The position numbers were made by a program, and so were the translations under genes. Below the pieces are notes generated by a model, which saw nothing but the letters and a program-made list of their open reading frames with translations, was not told where the DNA came from and did no database searches. A stretch of 64,000 bases of DNA, taken from positions 1,674,001 to 1,738,000 of the forward strand of contig NZ_JBHTJO010000001.1 in the NCBI RefSeq assembly GCF_042676065.1, read 5' to 3'. The stretch is from Methyloligella solikamskensis (GTDB taxonomy: Bacteria > Pseudomonadota > Alphaproteobacteria > Rhizobiales > Methyloligellaceae). The stretch's first letter is position 1; every line of letters begins with the position of its first letter. This document shows positions 23,694 to 32,229 of this stretch, in pieces.

Positions 23694-25028
23694 ATGGTCT
23701 CTGCTGCGGAACAACTCGTTTCCAATTTGAATTTCGCGGCCTTTGCGAAGGCCGACGAGTTGAAGAAGCGCATCTGGTTCACACTGGGTGCGCTGCTCGT
23801 TTATCGGCTCGGGACCTATATTCCGATTCCGGGTGTGAACCCCGACGCGTTGGCGGATCTCTTCCAGCAGAACCAGTCCGGTATTCTGGGCATGTTCAAT
23901 ATGTTCTCCGGCGGCGCCGTGGGACGTATGGCGATCTTCGCCTTGAACATCATGCCCTACATCTCGGCGTCGATTATCATCCAGCTGCTGACCACGGTCT
24001 CGCCCCATCTTGAGCAGCTCAAGAAGGAAGGCGAGCACGGGCGCCGGCAGATCAACCAGTACACGCGCTACGGCACGGTGTTTCTGGCTGCGCTCCAGGG
24101 CTACGGCATTGCTGTGGGTCTGGAAGGCGCCGGCAATGCGGTGATCGATCCGGGCATGTTCTTCCGTCTGACCACGGTGATCACCCTGGTCGGTGGCACG
24201 GTCTTCCTGATGTGGCTCGGCGAGCAGATCACCGCGCGCGGCGTCGGCAACGGTATCTCGCTGATCATCTTCGCCGGTATCGTGGCGCAGCTGCCTTCGG
24301 CAATCGCCGGCACGCTGGAGCTCGGCCGCGAGGGCGCGCTGTCGACGACCTTGATCATCGGCATCCTGGTGATGGCCGTGGTCGTGATTGCCGTCATCGT
24401 GTTCATGGAGCGGGCCCAGCGCCGGCTTCTGGTGCAGTATCCAAAGCGACAAGTGGGCAACCGCATGTTCCAGGGCGATGCCTCGCATCTGCCTCTGAAG
24501 CTGAACAGCGCCGGCGTTATCCCGCCGATCTTTGCCTCGTCGCTGTTGCTGCTGCCGATCACGGTCGCGAACTTCTCCGCGGGCCAGGGGCCTGAATGGC
24601 TGACTACGGTCACCACCATGCTCGGCCGCGGCGCGCCGCTGCATATTCTGATCTATGTGGCGCTGATCATGTTCTTCGCCTTCTTCTATACGGCCGTTGT
24701 CTTCAATCCTGAGGAGACGGCTGAGAATCTGAAGAAGTATGGCGGCTTCATTCCCGGCATCCGTCCGGGCAAGCGAACGGCGGAATATATCGACTATGTG
24801 CTGACCCGCATCACGGTGGTCGGCGCGATCTACCTGGCAGCGGTCTGCGTGTTGCCGGAGATCCTGATTTCGACCGCCGGCGTGCCATTCTATTTCGGCG
24901 GCACATCGCTGCTCATCGTGGTCAGCGTGACCATGGATACGGTGGCCCAGGTACAAAGCCATCTGCTGGCGCACCAGTATGAAGGCCTGATCAAGAAAGC
25001 GCGGCTACGGGGCGCTCGTCGCAGATGA
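23694..25028 (+). CDS. secY: Protein translocase subunit SecY
   Basis: 444 codons from the ATG at 23694, placed by GGGAGG ten bases upstream; an in-frame GTG at 23670 would precede that site. SecY forms the membrane channel of the Sec translocon. Ten hydrophobic segments can be traced, starting with the stretch after KKRIWFTLGALLVYRLGTYIPIPG, and the plug and loop sequences include RGVGNGISLIIFAGI and the cytosolic loop with RRLLVQYPKRQVG. The end IKKARLRGARRR is basic. The stop overlaps adk by four bases (ATGA). Confidence 0.98.
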   Translation: MVSAAEQLVSNLNFAAFAKADELKKRIWFTLGALLVYRLGTYIPIPGVNPDALADLFQQNQSGILGMFNMFSGGAVGRMAIFALNIMPYISASIIIQLLTTVSPHLEQLKKEGEHGRRQINQYTRYGTVFLAALQGYGIAVGLEGAGNAVIDPGMFFRLTTVITLVGGTVFLMWLGEQITARGVGNGISLIIFAGIVAQLPSAIAGTLELGREGALSTTLIIGILVMAVVVIAVIVFMERAQRRLLVQYPKRQVGNRMFQGDASHLPLKLNSAGVIPPIFASSLLLLPITVANFSAGQGPEWLTTVTTMLGRGAPLHILIYVALIMFFAFFYTAVVFNPEETAENLKKYGGFIPGIRPGKRTAEYIDYVLTRITVVGAIYLAAVCVLPEILISTAGVPFYFGGTSLLIVVSVTMDTVAQVQSHLLAHQYEGLIKKARLRGARRR

Positions 25029-25690
25029 ACCTGATCCTTCTCGGACCGCCTGGCGCCGGCAAAGGCACCCAGGCGAGCATGATCGAGGAGGAGAGGGGCT
25101 ACGAGCAGCTCTCCACCGGTGACATGCTCCGGGCTGCTGTGGCGGCCGGCACGGATCTCGGCAAAGAAGCCGAGAAGATCATGGCGCGGGGCGATCTGGT
25201 GCCGGACGAGTTGGTGATCGGACTGATCGCCGAGCGCATGGATCAGGGAACCGGCAAGGGGAATATCCTGGACGGCTTCCCGCGCACTATCGCCCAGGCC
25301 GAGGCGCTGGATGCGCTGCTCGACAAGCGTGGTGAGAAGCTCGACGCCGTGATCGAGATGGAAGTGAACGATGAGGCGCTCGTTGAGCGGATCACCGGCC
25401 GCTTCTCCTGCGCCAAGTGTGGTGCGGGCTATCACGACGTCTATAAACAGCCCAAGGTCGCGGGTGTTTGCGACCGCTGCGGTTCGACGGAGTTCGTCCG
25501 CCGCAAGGACGATACGGAGGAGGTGGTTCGCTCGCGCCTGAAGGCCTATCACGAGCTGACCAAACCTTTGATCGCCTTCTATAAGGAGAAAGGCCGTCTT
25601 CACACAGTCGACGGCATGGCTGAAATCGGCGAGGTGCACGATGCCATCGCCAAAGTGCTCGATGATGTTTCCAATGGGAAGGAAAGCTGA
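25025..25690 (+). CDS. adk: Adenylate kinase with zinc-type lid
   Basis: 221 codons. It interconverts ATP plus AMP with two ADP. The P-loop is GPPGAGKGTQ at residues 7-16, the AMP-site arginines include those in DGFPRTIAQAEAL, and the lid holds Cys129, Cys132, Cys149 and Cys152, a full four-cysteine zinc site as in the long zinc-lid form. The ATG overlaps the secY stop. The spc set ends here in effect, since 164 bases separate it from rpsM; rpmJ, found at this point in enterobacteria, is absent. Confidence 0.98.
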   Translation: MNLILLGPPGAGKGTQASMIEEERGYEQLSTGDMLRAAVAAGTDLGKEAEKIMARGDLVPDELVIGLIAERMDQGTGKGNILDGFPRTIAQAEALDALLDKRGEKLDAVIEMEVNDEALVERITGRFSCAKCGAGYHDVYKQPKVAGVCDRCGSTEFVRRKDDTEEVVRSRLKAYHELTKPLIAFYKEKGRLHTVDGMAEIGEVHDAIAKVLDDVSNGKES

Positions 25691-25822
25691 GGTTGACCTT
25701 GTCAAGCGGAATCGTTAGAAGAGCGCCAATCCATCGTTGGAGAAAGAGCAACCGGTCCCGGAATCATTTGCGTTCCGGCGGTCGGTCTTTCTGTGCTTCA
25801 CCGGACTTTTGCATTTGATTAC

Positions 25823-25840
25823 AACACGTTAGCACGTGTT
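25823..25840 (+). promoter_or_regulatory. Inverted repeat just upstream of the rpsM ribosome binding site
   Basis: AACACG (25823-25828) and CGTGTT (25835-25840) are perfect inverted repeats around TTAGCA. The right arm ends one base before the GAGGAG ribosome binding site of rpsM. In enterobacteria S4 represses the alpha operon by binding a pseudoknot at the rpsM start; here the structure is a simple hairpin in the same place, so control of rpsM initiation is only an inference. The same 164-base gap also holds CCGGAA / TTCCGG near 25757-25775, a weak possible terminator for adk. Confidence 0.35.
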
Positions 25841-25854
25841 CGAGGAGATGACCC

Positions 25855-26223
25855 GTGGCCCGAATTGCAGGTGTGAACATCCCGACCAATAAGCGGGTCG
25901 AGATCGCCCTCACATATATCCATGGCATTGGCGATAGCTACGCCAAGGAAATTTGTTCCAAGACGAGCATTCCGTCGGAGCGTCGCGTCAATGAGCTGAC
26001 CGATGCCGAGGTGAGCCAGATCCGTGAGATCATCGACCGCGATTATATCGTGGAAGGCGATCTTCGGCGTGAAGTGGCGATGAATATCAAGCGGTTGATG
26101 GATCTCGGCTGCTATCGCGGCCTGCGCCACCGGCGCGGCCTGCCGGTGCGCGGTCAGCGGACCAGCACGAACGCGCGTACGCGCAAAGGGCCGGCCAAGC
26201 CGATCGCCGGCAAGAAGAAGTAA
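25855..26223 (+). CDS. rpsM: 30S ribosomal protein S13
   Basis: 122 codons with a GTG start behind GAGGAG. S13 (uS13) joins the 30S head to the 50S central protuberance through bridge B1. MARIAGVNIPTNKRVEIALTYIHGIG and the basic end RGLRHRRGLPVRGQRTSTNARTRKGPAKPIAGKKK are canonical. It is first of the alpha set. The preceding gap contains no gene; rpsK follows 70 bases later. Confidence 0.98.
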   Translation: MARIAGVNIPTNKRVEIALTYIHGIGDSYAKEICSKTSIPSERRVNELTDAEVSQIREIIDRDYIVEGDLRREVAMNIKRLMDLGCYRGLRHRRGLPVRGQRTSTNARTRKGPAKPIAGKKK

Positions 26224-26293
26224 TCGAGGTCTTGATTTGGCCCGGACGGTTGTTAGCTAACCTCCGAGCGACGAGAATTGCGGGAAACAAAGC

Positions 26294-26683
26294 ATGGCTA
26301 AAGAAAAAGCGCGTCTTCGCCGTCGCGAAAAGAAGAACATCTCGTCGGGCGTGGCTCACGTGCATGCGAGCTTCAACAACACCATGATCACCATCACGGA
26401 TGCCCAGGGAAACACGATTTCCTGGTCTTCCGCAGGCACCATGGGGTTCAAGGGCTCGCGTAAATCCACGCCGTATGCGGCGCAGGTGGCGGCCGAGGAT
26501 GCCGGCAAGAAAGCGGCCGAGCACGGCATGCAGAATCTCGAGGTCGAGGTTCGCGGTCCCGGTTCGGGCCGTGAGTCGGCTCTGCGCGCGTTGCAGGCTG
26601 CCGGGTTCACCGTAACCTCGATCCGCGACGTGACGCCGATCCCGCATAACGGCTGCCGCCCGCGGAAGCGGCGCCGCGTCTAA
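26294..26683 (+). CDS. rpsK: 30S ribosomal protein S11
   Basis: 129 codons. S11 (uS11) lies on the platform and shapes the mRNA path near the Shine-Dalgarno helix. The segment GVAHVHASFNNTMITITDAQGNTISWSSAG is the family signature and the end TSIRDVTPIPHNGCRPRKRRRV is canonical. The N-terminal basic MAKEKARLRRREKKN is typical of alphaproteobacteria. rpoA begins 97 bases later; that gap holds only small GC-rich inverted repeats, such as GGGGC / GCCCC at 26738-26753. Confidence 0.98.
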   Translation: MAKEKARLRRREKKNISSGVAHVHASFNNTMITITDAQGNTISWSSAGTMGFKGSRKSTPYAAQVAAEDAGKKAAEHGMQNLEVEVRGPGSGRESALRALQAAGFTVTSIRDVTPIPHNGCRPRKRRRV

Positions 26684-26780
26684 CGCGTCTTCGCGTTTCG
26701 GCATTTTTGGCGCGCGCGGGTATCGCGGCGCGCTTCCGGGGCTTTGACGCCCCTGACATCGATCAAGAAAGGGCCACTAG

Positions 26781-27797
26781 GTGCTGCACAAGAACTGGCA
26801 AGATCTTATCAAGCCCAACCAGTTGAACATTCTCCCGGGTCGCGATCCGAACCGGTTTGCCATGGTTGTGGCGGAGCCGCTGGAGCGCGGCTTCGGTGTG
26901 ACGCTCGGCAACGCGCTGCGCCGTATCCTGCTGTCTTCGCTGCAGGGCGCGGCCGTCACCTCGGTGCATATCGACGGCGTGCTGCATGAGTTCTCCTCGA
27001 TCCCGGGCGTGCGTGACGACGTCACCGACATCGTCCTGAACATCAAGGGCATCGCGGTGCGCCAGCACTCCGACGGCATCAAGCGCATGATGCTGAAGAA
27101 GGAGGGGCCGGGCGTGGCCACCGCCGGCGATATCGAGACCGGCGCCGATGTGGAGATTCTGAACCCGGATCACGTGATCTGCACCCTGGACGAGGGCGCT
27201 TCGATCCGCATGGAGTTCACCACCGCGCTCGGCAAGGGCTATGTGCCGTCTGAGCAGAACCGCCCGGACGATGCACCGATCGGCTTCATCCCGGTCGACT
27301 CCCTGTTCAGCCCGGTGCGCAAGGTCTCCTATAAGGTCGAGCATACCCGCGAGGGCCAGGTGCTCGATTACGACAAGCTGACCATGGACATCGAGACGGA
27401 CGGCTCGGTGAAGCCCGAGGATGCCGTGGCGCTCGCCGCACGCATTCTGCAGGATCAGCTCTCGGTCTTCGTGAACTTCGAAGAGCCGAAGAAGGAGCAG
27501 GCGCCCGAGACGCCGCCGGAGCTGGTGTTCAATGCCGCTCTTCTCAAGAAGGTCGACGAGCTGGAGCTTTCCGTGCGCTCGGCCAACTGCCTGAAGAACG
27601 ACAACATCGTCTATATCGGCGACCTCATCCAGAAGACGGAAGCGGAGATGCTCCGGACCCCGAACTTCGGCCGTAAGTCCTTGAACGAGATCAAGGAAGT
27701 GCTGGCCGGCATGGGGCTGCATTTGGGCATGGACGTGCCGGATTGGCCGCCGGAGAACATCGAAGAGCTGGCCAAGCGCTTCGAGGATCATTACTAG
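26781..27797 (+). CDS. rpoA: DNA-directed RNA polymerase alpha subunit
   Basis: 338 codons with a GTG start; GAAAGGG lies eight bases upstream and MLHKNWQDLIKPNQL fits the class. The N-terminal domain dimerises and seats beta and beta-prime (ERGFGVTLGNALRRILLSSLQGAAVT is the signature). The C-terminal domain (about 250-338), which binds UP elements and activators, includes SVRSANCLKNDNIVYIGDL and the helix with NFGRKSLNEIKEVL. The order rpsK-rpoA-rplQ without rpsD is usual for alphaproteobacteria. Confidence 0.99.
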   Translation: MLHKNWQDLIKPNQLNILPGRDPNRFAMVVAEPLERGFGVTLGNALRRILLSSLQGAAVTSVHIDGVLHEFSSIPGVRDDVTDIVLNIKGIAVRQHSDGIKRMMLKKEGPGVATAGDIETGADVEILNPDHVICTLDEGASIRMEFTTALGKGYVPSEQNRPDDAPIGFIPVDSLFSPVRKVSYKVEHTREGQVLDYDKLTMDIETDGSVKPEDAVALAARILQDQLSVFVNFEEPKKEQAPETPPELVFNAALLKKVDELELSVRSANCLKNDNIVYIGDLIQKTEAEMLRTPNFGRKSLNEIKEVLAGMGLHLGMDVPDWPPENIEELAKRFEDHY

Positions 27798-27860
27798 AGC
27801 TCTCCGGCGTCGCCGGAAGAACGAAGAATTAGCGGCCAAGGCCGCACGCAGGAGGAGAGA

Positions 27861-28286
27861 ATGCGCCATCGTAAAGCCGGAAGACGGCTCAATCGATCGG
27901 TCCCGCACCGCAAAGCGCTGCTGAGCAGCCTGGCGAATGCTTTGATCAAGCATGAGCAGATCGTGACCACCTTGCCCAAGGCCAAGGAGCTGAAGCGGGT
28001 GGCCGACAAGCTCGTGACCCTGGCCAAGCGCGGCGATCTCCATTCCCGCCGCCGGGCCTTCGCCAAGCTGCGCGACGACGCCATGGTGGCCAAGCTGTTC
28101 GACACGCTGGGTCCGCGCTATGCGGAGCGCCCGGGCGGTTATACCCGTGTCCTCAAGGCCGGTTTCCGCTATGGCGATTCCGCGCCTGTGGCGGTAATCG
28201 AGCTGGTGGACCGGGATGTAGACGCCAAGGGGCAGGATTCGGGTCCGACCCAGAACTTCGACGAGGAAGAAGCCGTCGCGGCCTAA
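27861..28286 (+). CDS. rplQ: 50S ribosomal protein L17
   Basis: 141 codons. L17 (bL17) is a late-assembly 50S protein near the exit tunnel. MRHRKAGRRLNRSVPHRKALLSSLANALIKHE is canonical, and LGPRYAERPGGYTRVLKAGFRYGDSAPVAVIELVDRD ends the conserved core; a short acidic tail (QNFDEEEAVAA) follows. AGGAGGAGAG gives a strong ribosome binding site. This is the last gene of the ribosomal superoperon, followed 31 bases later by a bidirectional terminator. Confidence 0.98.
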   Translation: MRHRKAGRRLNRSVPHRKALLSSLANALIKHEQIVTTLPKAKELKRVADKLVTLAKRGDLHSRRRAFAKLRDDAMVAKLFDTLGPRYAERPGGYTRVLKAGFRYGDSAPVAVIELVDRDVDAKGQDSGPTQNFDEEEAVAA

Positions 28287-28316
28287 CGCGACGCTACTTT
28301 CCGACGTCAGACACGA

Positions 28317-28349
28317 AAAACGCGCCGCGGCGATTGCCGGGCGCGTTTT
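28317..28349 (+). terminator. Bidirectional intrinsic terminator between rplQ and the SRPBCC gene
   Basis: AAAACGCGCC (28317-28326) and GGCGCGTTTT (28340-28349) form a 10-bp stem around a 13-base loop that can pair further (GCGG / part of CCG). The plus strand continues CTTTT and the minus strand TTTTTCGTGTC, so both directions have U-tracts. It ends the alpha operon on the plus strand and the convergent gene at 28394-28942 on the minus strand. Confidence 0.88.
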
Positions 28350-28393
28350 CTTTTGCCTGATCGGCTGGGTCTCAGCCGCGGGCTTTCCTAATT

Positions 28394-28942
28394 CTAGTCC
28401 TCGCCGACTTCGCCATGGACCTTCGGCGGGGTGAACTCGATGCCCTCGGCCTCTTCATGAGCGGCGATGGCGGCATCCTTGATGCCGGCGAGACCGTCCT
28501 TGTAGATGCCGGTGATGACTGCTTCGGCTTCCTCTTCGCTGGCGCCGTCCTCGTCGAAGTCGCCGGTCCAGTAGATCACGGTGCGGTTGGGCTCATCGTC
28601 CTCTTCCACCCAGATCTTGGACTTGTAGTTCTTTACGGGCAGGGGGCTTTCGATGATCTCGTAGGAGTAGCTGAGATCGCCACGATCGGTCAGCCGCTCG
28701 TAGATTTCGCCACCGTCGCCGAGGGTGAGCGTGCGAAAGGTATCGCCGTCCTTCTCGCTCTCGACGCAGTCGACAACGGCCGGATGCCAATCCTTGATGG
28801 CGCAGAAATCGCTGACCAGGGGCCAGACTTTGTCAGGCAGGCCCGGGGCTTCGGTCCGGCCTTTGGCGTCGGCTGCCAGCGCCGACGTTCCGCAGAACGC
28901 TGTGACGGCGGCAATCGCGATGGCGCTTCTCCATGTGGGCAT
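28394..28942 (-). CDS. Exported SRPBCC-fold protein
   Basis: 182 codons. An N-terminal signal peptide (about residues 1-24, cleavage after SALAA) indicates export to the periplasm. The remainder looks like the SRPBCC/polyketide-cyclase-2 fold: VWPLVSDFCAIKDWHPAVVDCVES at the start, a central GGEIYERL strand region and a C-terminal helix (EAVITGIYKDGLAGIKDAA). Such proteins bind small hydrophobic ligands, but the ligand is unknown. The start follows a GGAGG site and the gene shares the terminator with rplQ. Export is unusual within this fold. Confidence 0.75.
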   Translation of the reverse strand: MPTWRSAIAIAAVTAFCGTSALAADAKGRTEAPGLPDKVWPLVSDFCAIKDWHPAVVDCVESEKDGDTFRTLTLGDGGEIYERLTDRGDLSYSYEIIESPLPVKNYKSKIWVEEDDEPNRTVIYWTGDFDEDGASEEEAEAVITGIYKDGLAGIKDAAIAAHEEAEGIEFTPPKVHGEVGED

Positions 28943-29119
28943 ATGTTTTCCTCCAAATCGTCTTTGTGTAGCTTGATAAACGTGAATCCCGGCATCCTAG
29001 TGGAAGCAACCGGCGGGGCAAGTGTGCGACGCCGGTCGTTGTTCCGTCATGCCGGTGGTTACGCTATACGAAGCCCATTGTTCCCGGGCCGTTAATTCGG
29101 AGCCTTTGCCATTTTTCTC

Positions 29120-30523
29120 ATGAGATATAGCAGCCTCATCGTTTTGCTTCTTGCCGCGTTCATGGGGGCCAACAGCGCCTCGGCGGAAATCCGCGTGGTC
29201 CCGAAGAGCGATACGGCGCTGAAGCAATCCTTCGCGCCCGTCGTGAAGAAGGCCATTCCCGCGGTGGTGAACGTCTATGTGAGCCGCCGGGTCTCCCAGC
29301 GGGTCTCGCCGTTCATGAACGACCCGTTCTTCCAGCGCTTCTTCCGTGATTTCGGCATGCCGCGGGAGCGGGTGCAGAACTCGCTCGGCTCCGGCGTGAT
29401 CGTCGGCGACGAGGGGATCGTGGTCACCAACAACCACGTCATCCAGGGGAGCGGCGAGGCGGAGATCACGGTCGCGCTCGCCGACGGACGAGAGTTTCCG
29501 GCCGAGATCATCCTGAAGGACGACCGGACCGATCTGGCGGTGCTCAAGCTGCAGTCGGACGGGGAGACGTTTCCCTCCGTGGCGTTTGCCGATTCCGACA
29601 GTCTGCAGGTGGGCGACATCGTGCTGGCCATCGGCGATCCGTTCGGCGTTGGCCAGACGGTCACGAGCGGGATCGTCTCCGCGCTGGCCCGCACCAAGGT
29701 CGGCATCTCCGACTACCAGTTCTTCATCCAGACCGATGCGGCCATCAATCCGGGCAATTCGGGCGGCGCGCTGATCGACATGGACGGCTATCTGGTCGGC
29801 ATCAACACGGCCATCTTCTCCAAGAGCGGCGGGTCGCACGGCATCGGCTTTGCGATCCCCTCGAACATGGTCCATCTGGTGGTCAAGGCAGCGCTGGAGG
29901 GTGGCACGGTGCGCCGGCCATGGCTCGGCGCTTCGCTCCAGTCGGTCACCTCTCAGCTTGCCGACACGCTCGGGCTTGAGAGCCCCCGCGGGGCGCTGGT
30001 AAACGAGATCAATCCCGAGGGGCCTGGGGCCGCTGCGGGGCTTCAGATCGGCGACGTGATCGTCAGTGTCGATGGGCGCCAGGTGAAGGACCCGGAAGCG
30101 CTCCAGTATCGCCTGGTGACCAAGGGCATCGGCAGCACCGCAAAGATCGGCATCATGCGGGAAGGCCGGCCGCGCAACGTGACCCTGGAGCTGGTTCCGG
30201 CGGCGGAGATCCCGCCGCGCAACGCTCAGGTGCTGGAAGGGCGGACGCCGCTCACCGGCGCCAAGGTCGCCAATCTCTCGCCGGCCGTGGCCGAAGAGCT
30301 CGACATTCAGAACGAGGGGCCGGGCGTCGTGGTGATGGATATCGCCCGGGGCACGGTGGCGGCGCGCGTCGGCGTCAGGCCCGGCGACATCGTAAAGGTC
30401 GTGAATGGCACGGAGATCACCTCGGTGGAGCAACTCGTCACTCTGCTTTCCAACAATACGGGCGGCTGGCAGCTGCAGATCGCGCGCGGCGGCCGCATGT
30501 TGAGCCTTCAGATCGGGGGCTAG
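29120..30523 (+). CDS. DegP/Do-type periplasmic serine protease
   Basis: 467 codons. A signal peptide (about 1-22, ending SASAE) precedes a trypsin-like domain with catalytic His106 (TNNHV), Asp138 (DRTDLAV) and Ser214 (NPGNSGGAL), followed by two PDZ domains (about 255-350 and 370-467; GDVIVSVDGRQV and GDIVKVVNGTEI). The order fits the HtrA/Do family, which handles misfolded envelope proteins. The Q-loop/LA loop is short, so DegQ-like is possible; the exact family name is not fixed. It begins a run with rarA, fluC, the pseudouridine synthase and atp12. Confidence 0.92.
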   Translation: MRYSSLIVLLLAAFMGANSASAEIRVVPKSDTALKQSFAPVVKKAIPAVVNVYVSRRVSQRVSPFMNDPFFQRFFRDFGMPRERVQNSLGSGVIVGDEGIVVTNNHVIQGSGEAEITVALADGREFPAEIILKDDRTDLAVLKLQSDGETFPSVAFADSDSLQVGDIVLAIGDPFGVGQTVTSGIVSALARTKVGISDYQFFIQTDAAINPGNSGGALIDMDGYLVGINTAIFSKSGGSHGIGFAIPSNMVHLVVKAALEGGTVRRPWLGASLQSVTSQLADTLGLESPRGALVNEINPEGPGAAAGLQIGDVIVSVDGRQVKDPEALQYRLVTKGIGSTAKIGIMREGRPRNVTLELVPAAEIPPRNAQVLEGRTPLTGAKVANLSPAVAEELDIQNEGPGVVVMDIARGTVAARVGVRPGDIVKVVNGTEITSVEQLVTLLSNNTGGWQLQIARGGRMLSLQIGG

Positions 30524-30532
30524 GGCGAAGCC

Positions 30533-31858
30533 ATGTCCAGTCTATTCGAAGCCGCCGGAATGGAGCGGAACGCGCCGCGGCCCCTGGCCGACCGGCTGCG
30601 GCCGGAGAACCTGGCGGCGGTGATCGGCCAGGAGCATCTGCTCGGCGAAAACGGGCTGCTCACCCGCATGGTCAACGCGGGCCGGCTCGGCTCGGTGATC
30701 TTCTGGGGACCGCCGGGAACGGGCAAGACGACTGTTGCCCGCCTCTTGGCTCAGGTGACCGATCTCGATTTCGTGCAGCTCTCGGCGATCCAGTCGGGGG
30801 TGCAGGACCTGCGCAAGGTCTTCGACGCCGCCAAGGCGCGCCGCGAGCAGGGGAAGGGGACGCTTCTCTTCGTCGACGAGATCCACCGCTTCAACCGCTC
30901 CCAGCAGGACGCCTTCCTGCCTCATATGGAGGACGGCACCATCACGCTGGTGGGGGCCACGACGGAGAACCCGTCCTTCGAGCTGAACTCGGCGGTCCTG
31001 TCTCGCTCTACCGTCCTGACGTTCAAGCGGCTCGATGAGGACGCATTGAAAGAGCTGCTGGCCCGCGCCGAGGAGTTCGAAGGCCGCAAGCTTCCCCTGG
31101 ACGACGATGCCCGCATCGCTCTGATCGACATGGCCGATGGCGATGGGCGGGCGCTCGCGACGCTGGCCGAGGATGTGCTGCTCGCCACCCATAAGGGCGT
31201 CGACAAGCCGCTCACCCGGGAGGAGCTGACCGAGCTGGTGCAGCGGCGGGCGCCGCTCTACGACAAGTCCCAGGACGGCCATTACAATCTGATCAGCGCG
31301 CTGCATAAGTCTGTGCGAGGCTCCGACCCGGATGCCGCGCTTTACTGGCTGGCGCGCATGCTGGCCGGGGGCGAGGACCCGCTCTATATCGCCCGGCGGC
31401 TGGTGCGCATGGCGGTGGAGGATATCGGCATGGCCGATCCCGTCGCGCTCGTGCACGCCAATGCCGCCAAGGATGCCTATGATTTTCTGGGCTCGCCGGA
31501 GGGCGAGCTGGCCTTGGCTCAGGTCACGGTCTATCTCGCCACGGCACCAAAATCGAACGCCGCCTATATGGCCTTCAACGCGGCGACCCGGACGGCCAAG
31601 GAGCACGGCTCCTATCTGCCGCCGAAGCATATCCTGAATGCCCCGACCCGGCTGATGAAGGACGAGGGGTACGGCGCGGGCTATGCCTACGACCATTCTC
31701 AGGAAGGGGCGTTCTCCGGCCAGAACTACTTCCCGGACGAGATGGAGCGGGAGCAGTTCTATCGGCCGACCGGCTACGGCTACGAGGAGCAGGTGGGCAA
31801 GCGACTGGAGCGCTGGGCGAAGATCCGGGCCGAAAGGTCCAGCAAGGGGGATGCATGA
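30533..31858 (+). CDS. rarA: Replication-associated recombination protein A (RarA/MgsA ATPase)
   Basis: 441 codons, family size. A clamp-loader-like AAA+ ATPase acting at stalled replication forks. Walker A is GPPGTGKTT near residue 59 and Walker B is LLFVDEIHRFN near 111; sensor 1 is GATTENPSFELNSA. The C-terminal half contains the tetramerisation domain (HYNLISALHKSVRGSDPDAALYWLARM). It starts nine bases after the protease gene and overlaps fluC by four bases, so the cluster is probably one transcript. Confidence 0.97.
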   Translation: MSSLFEAAGMERNAPRPLADRLRPENLAAVIGQEHLLGENGLLTRMVNAGRLGSVIFWGPPGTGKTTVARLLAQVTDLDFVQLSAIQSGVQDLRKVFDAAKARREQGKGTLLFVDEIHRFNRSQQDAFLPHMEDGTITLVGATTENPSFELNSAVLSRSTVLTFKRLDEDALKELLARAEEFEGRKLPLDDDARIALIDMADGDGRALATLAEDVLLATHKGVDKPLTREELTELVQRRAPLYDKSQDGHYNLISALHKSVRGSDPDAALYWLARMLAGGEDPLYIARRLVRMAVEDIGMADPVALVHANAAKDAYDFLGSPEGELALAQVTVYLATAPKSNAAYMAFNAATRTAKEHGSYLPPKHILNAPTRLMKDEGYGAGYAYDHSQEGAFSGQNYFPDEMEREQFYRPTGYGYEEQVGKRLERWAKIRAERSSKGDA

Positions 31859-32226
31859 CGATCTTCTATGTGGCGGCCGGCGGCGCCGTGGGGGCAAGCC
31901 TGCGCTATCTGGTGGGGGTGGCCTCCGGGCGGCTCATCGGCTTCGGCTTTCCCTGGGGCACGCTGGTCTGCAATGCGCTGGGCTGCTTCCTCATGGGCGT
32001 GCTGATCGAGCTCATGGCGACCAAGCTGACCGTGCATAACGATCTGCGCGCTTTCCTCGCCGTGGGGCTGCTCGGCGGCTTCACCACCTATTCCGCCTTC
32101 TCCGCCGATTTCGCGACGCTCCTGGGGCGGGGCGAGACCTATCAGGCCGTGTTCTACGTGGCGGTGACCCTGACGCTTGCGTTGGCCGGCGTGTTCGCAG
32201 GCTTCGCCTTCGTGCGGGCGCTTTAG
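31855..32226 (+). CDS. crcB: Fluoride ion channel FluC (CrcB family)
   Basis: 123 codons. A small four-helix membrane protein that forms a dual-topology dimer and exports fluoride. GGAVGASLRY at the N-terminus, WGTLVCNALGCFLMG in the second helix and GLLGGFTTYSAFSADF (about residues 71-86), with the phenylalanine and Thr/Ser residues of the fluoride and sodium sites, are all present. It overlaps rarA (ATGA) and precedes the pseudouridine synthase by three bases. No fluoride riboswitch is visible immediately upstream, as the gene is inside rarA's end. Confidence 0.95.
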   Translation: MTIFYVAAGGAVGASLRYLVGVASGRLIGFGFPWGTLVCNALGCFLMGVLIELMATKLTVHNDLRAFLAVGLLGGFTTYSAFSADFATLLGRGETYQAVFYVAVTLTLALAGVFAGFAFVRAL

Positions 32227-32229
32227 GGT

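Noticed and set aside
23670..23694. GTG start for secY
   Set aside because: The GGGAGG ribosome binding site lies between this GTG and the ATG at 23694.
27800..27860. Small inverted repeats (TCCGGC/GCCGGA) between rpoA and rplQ
   Set aside because: Short, with a three-base loop, and no T-run; such repeats are common by chance at this GC content.
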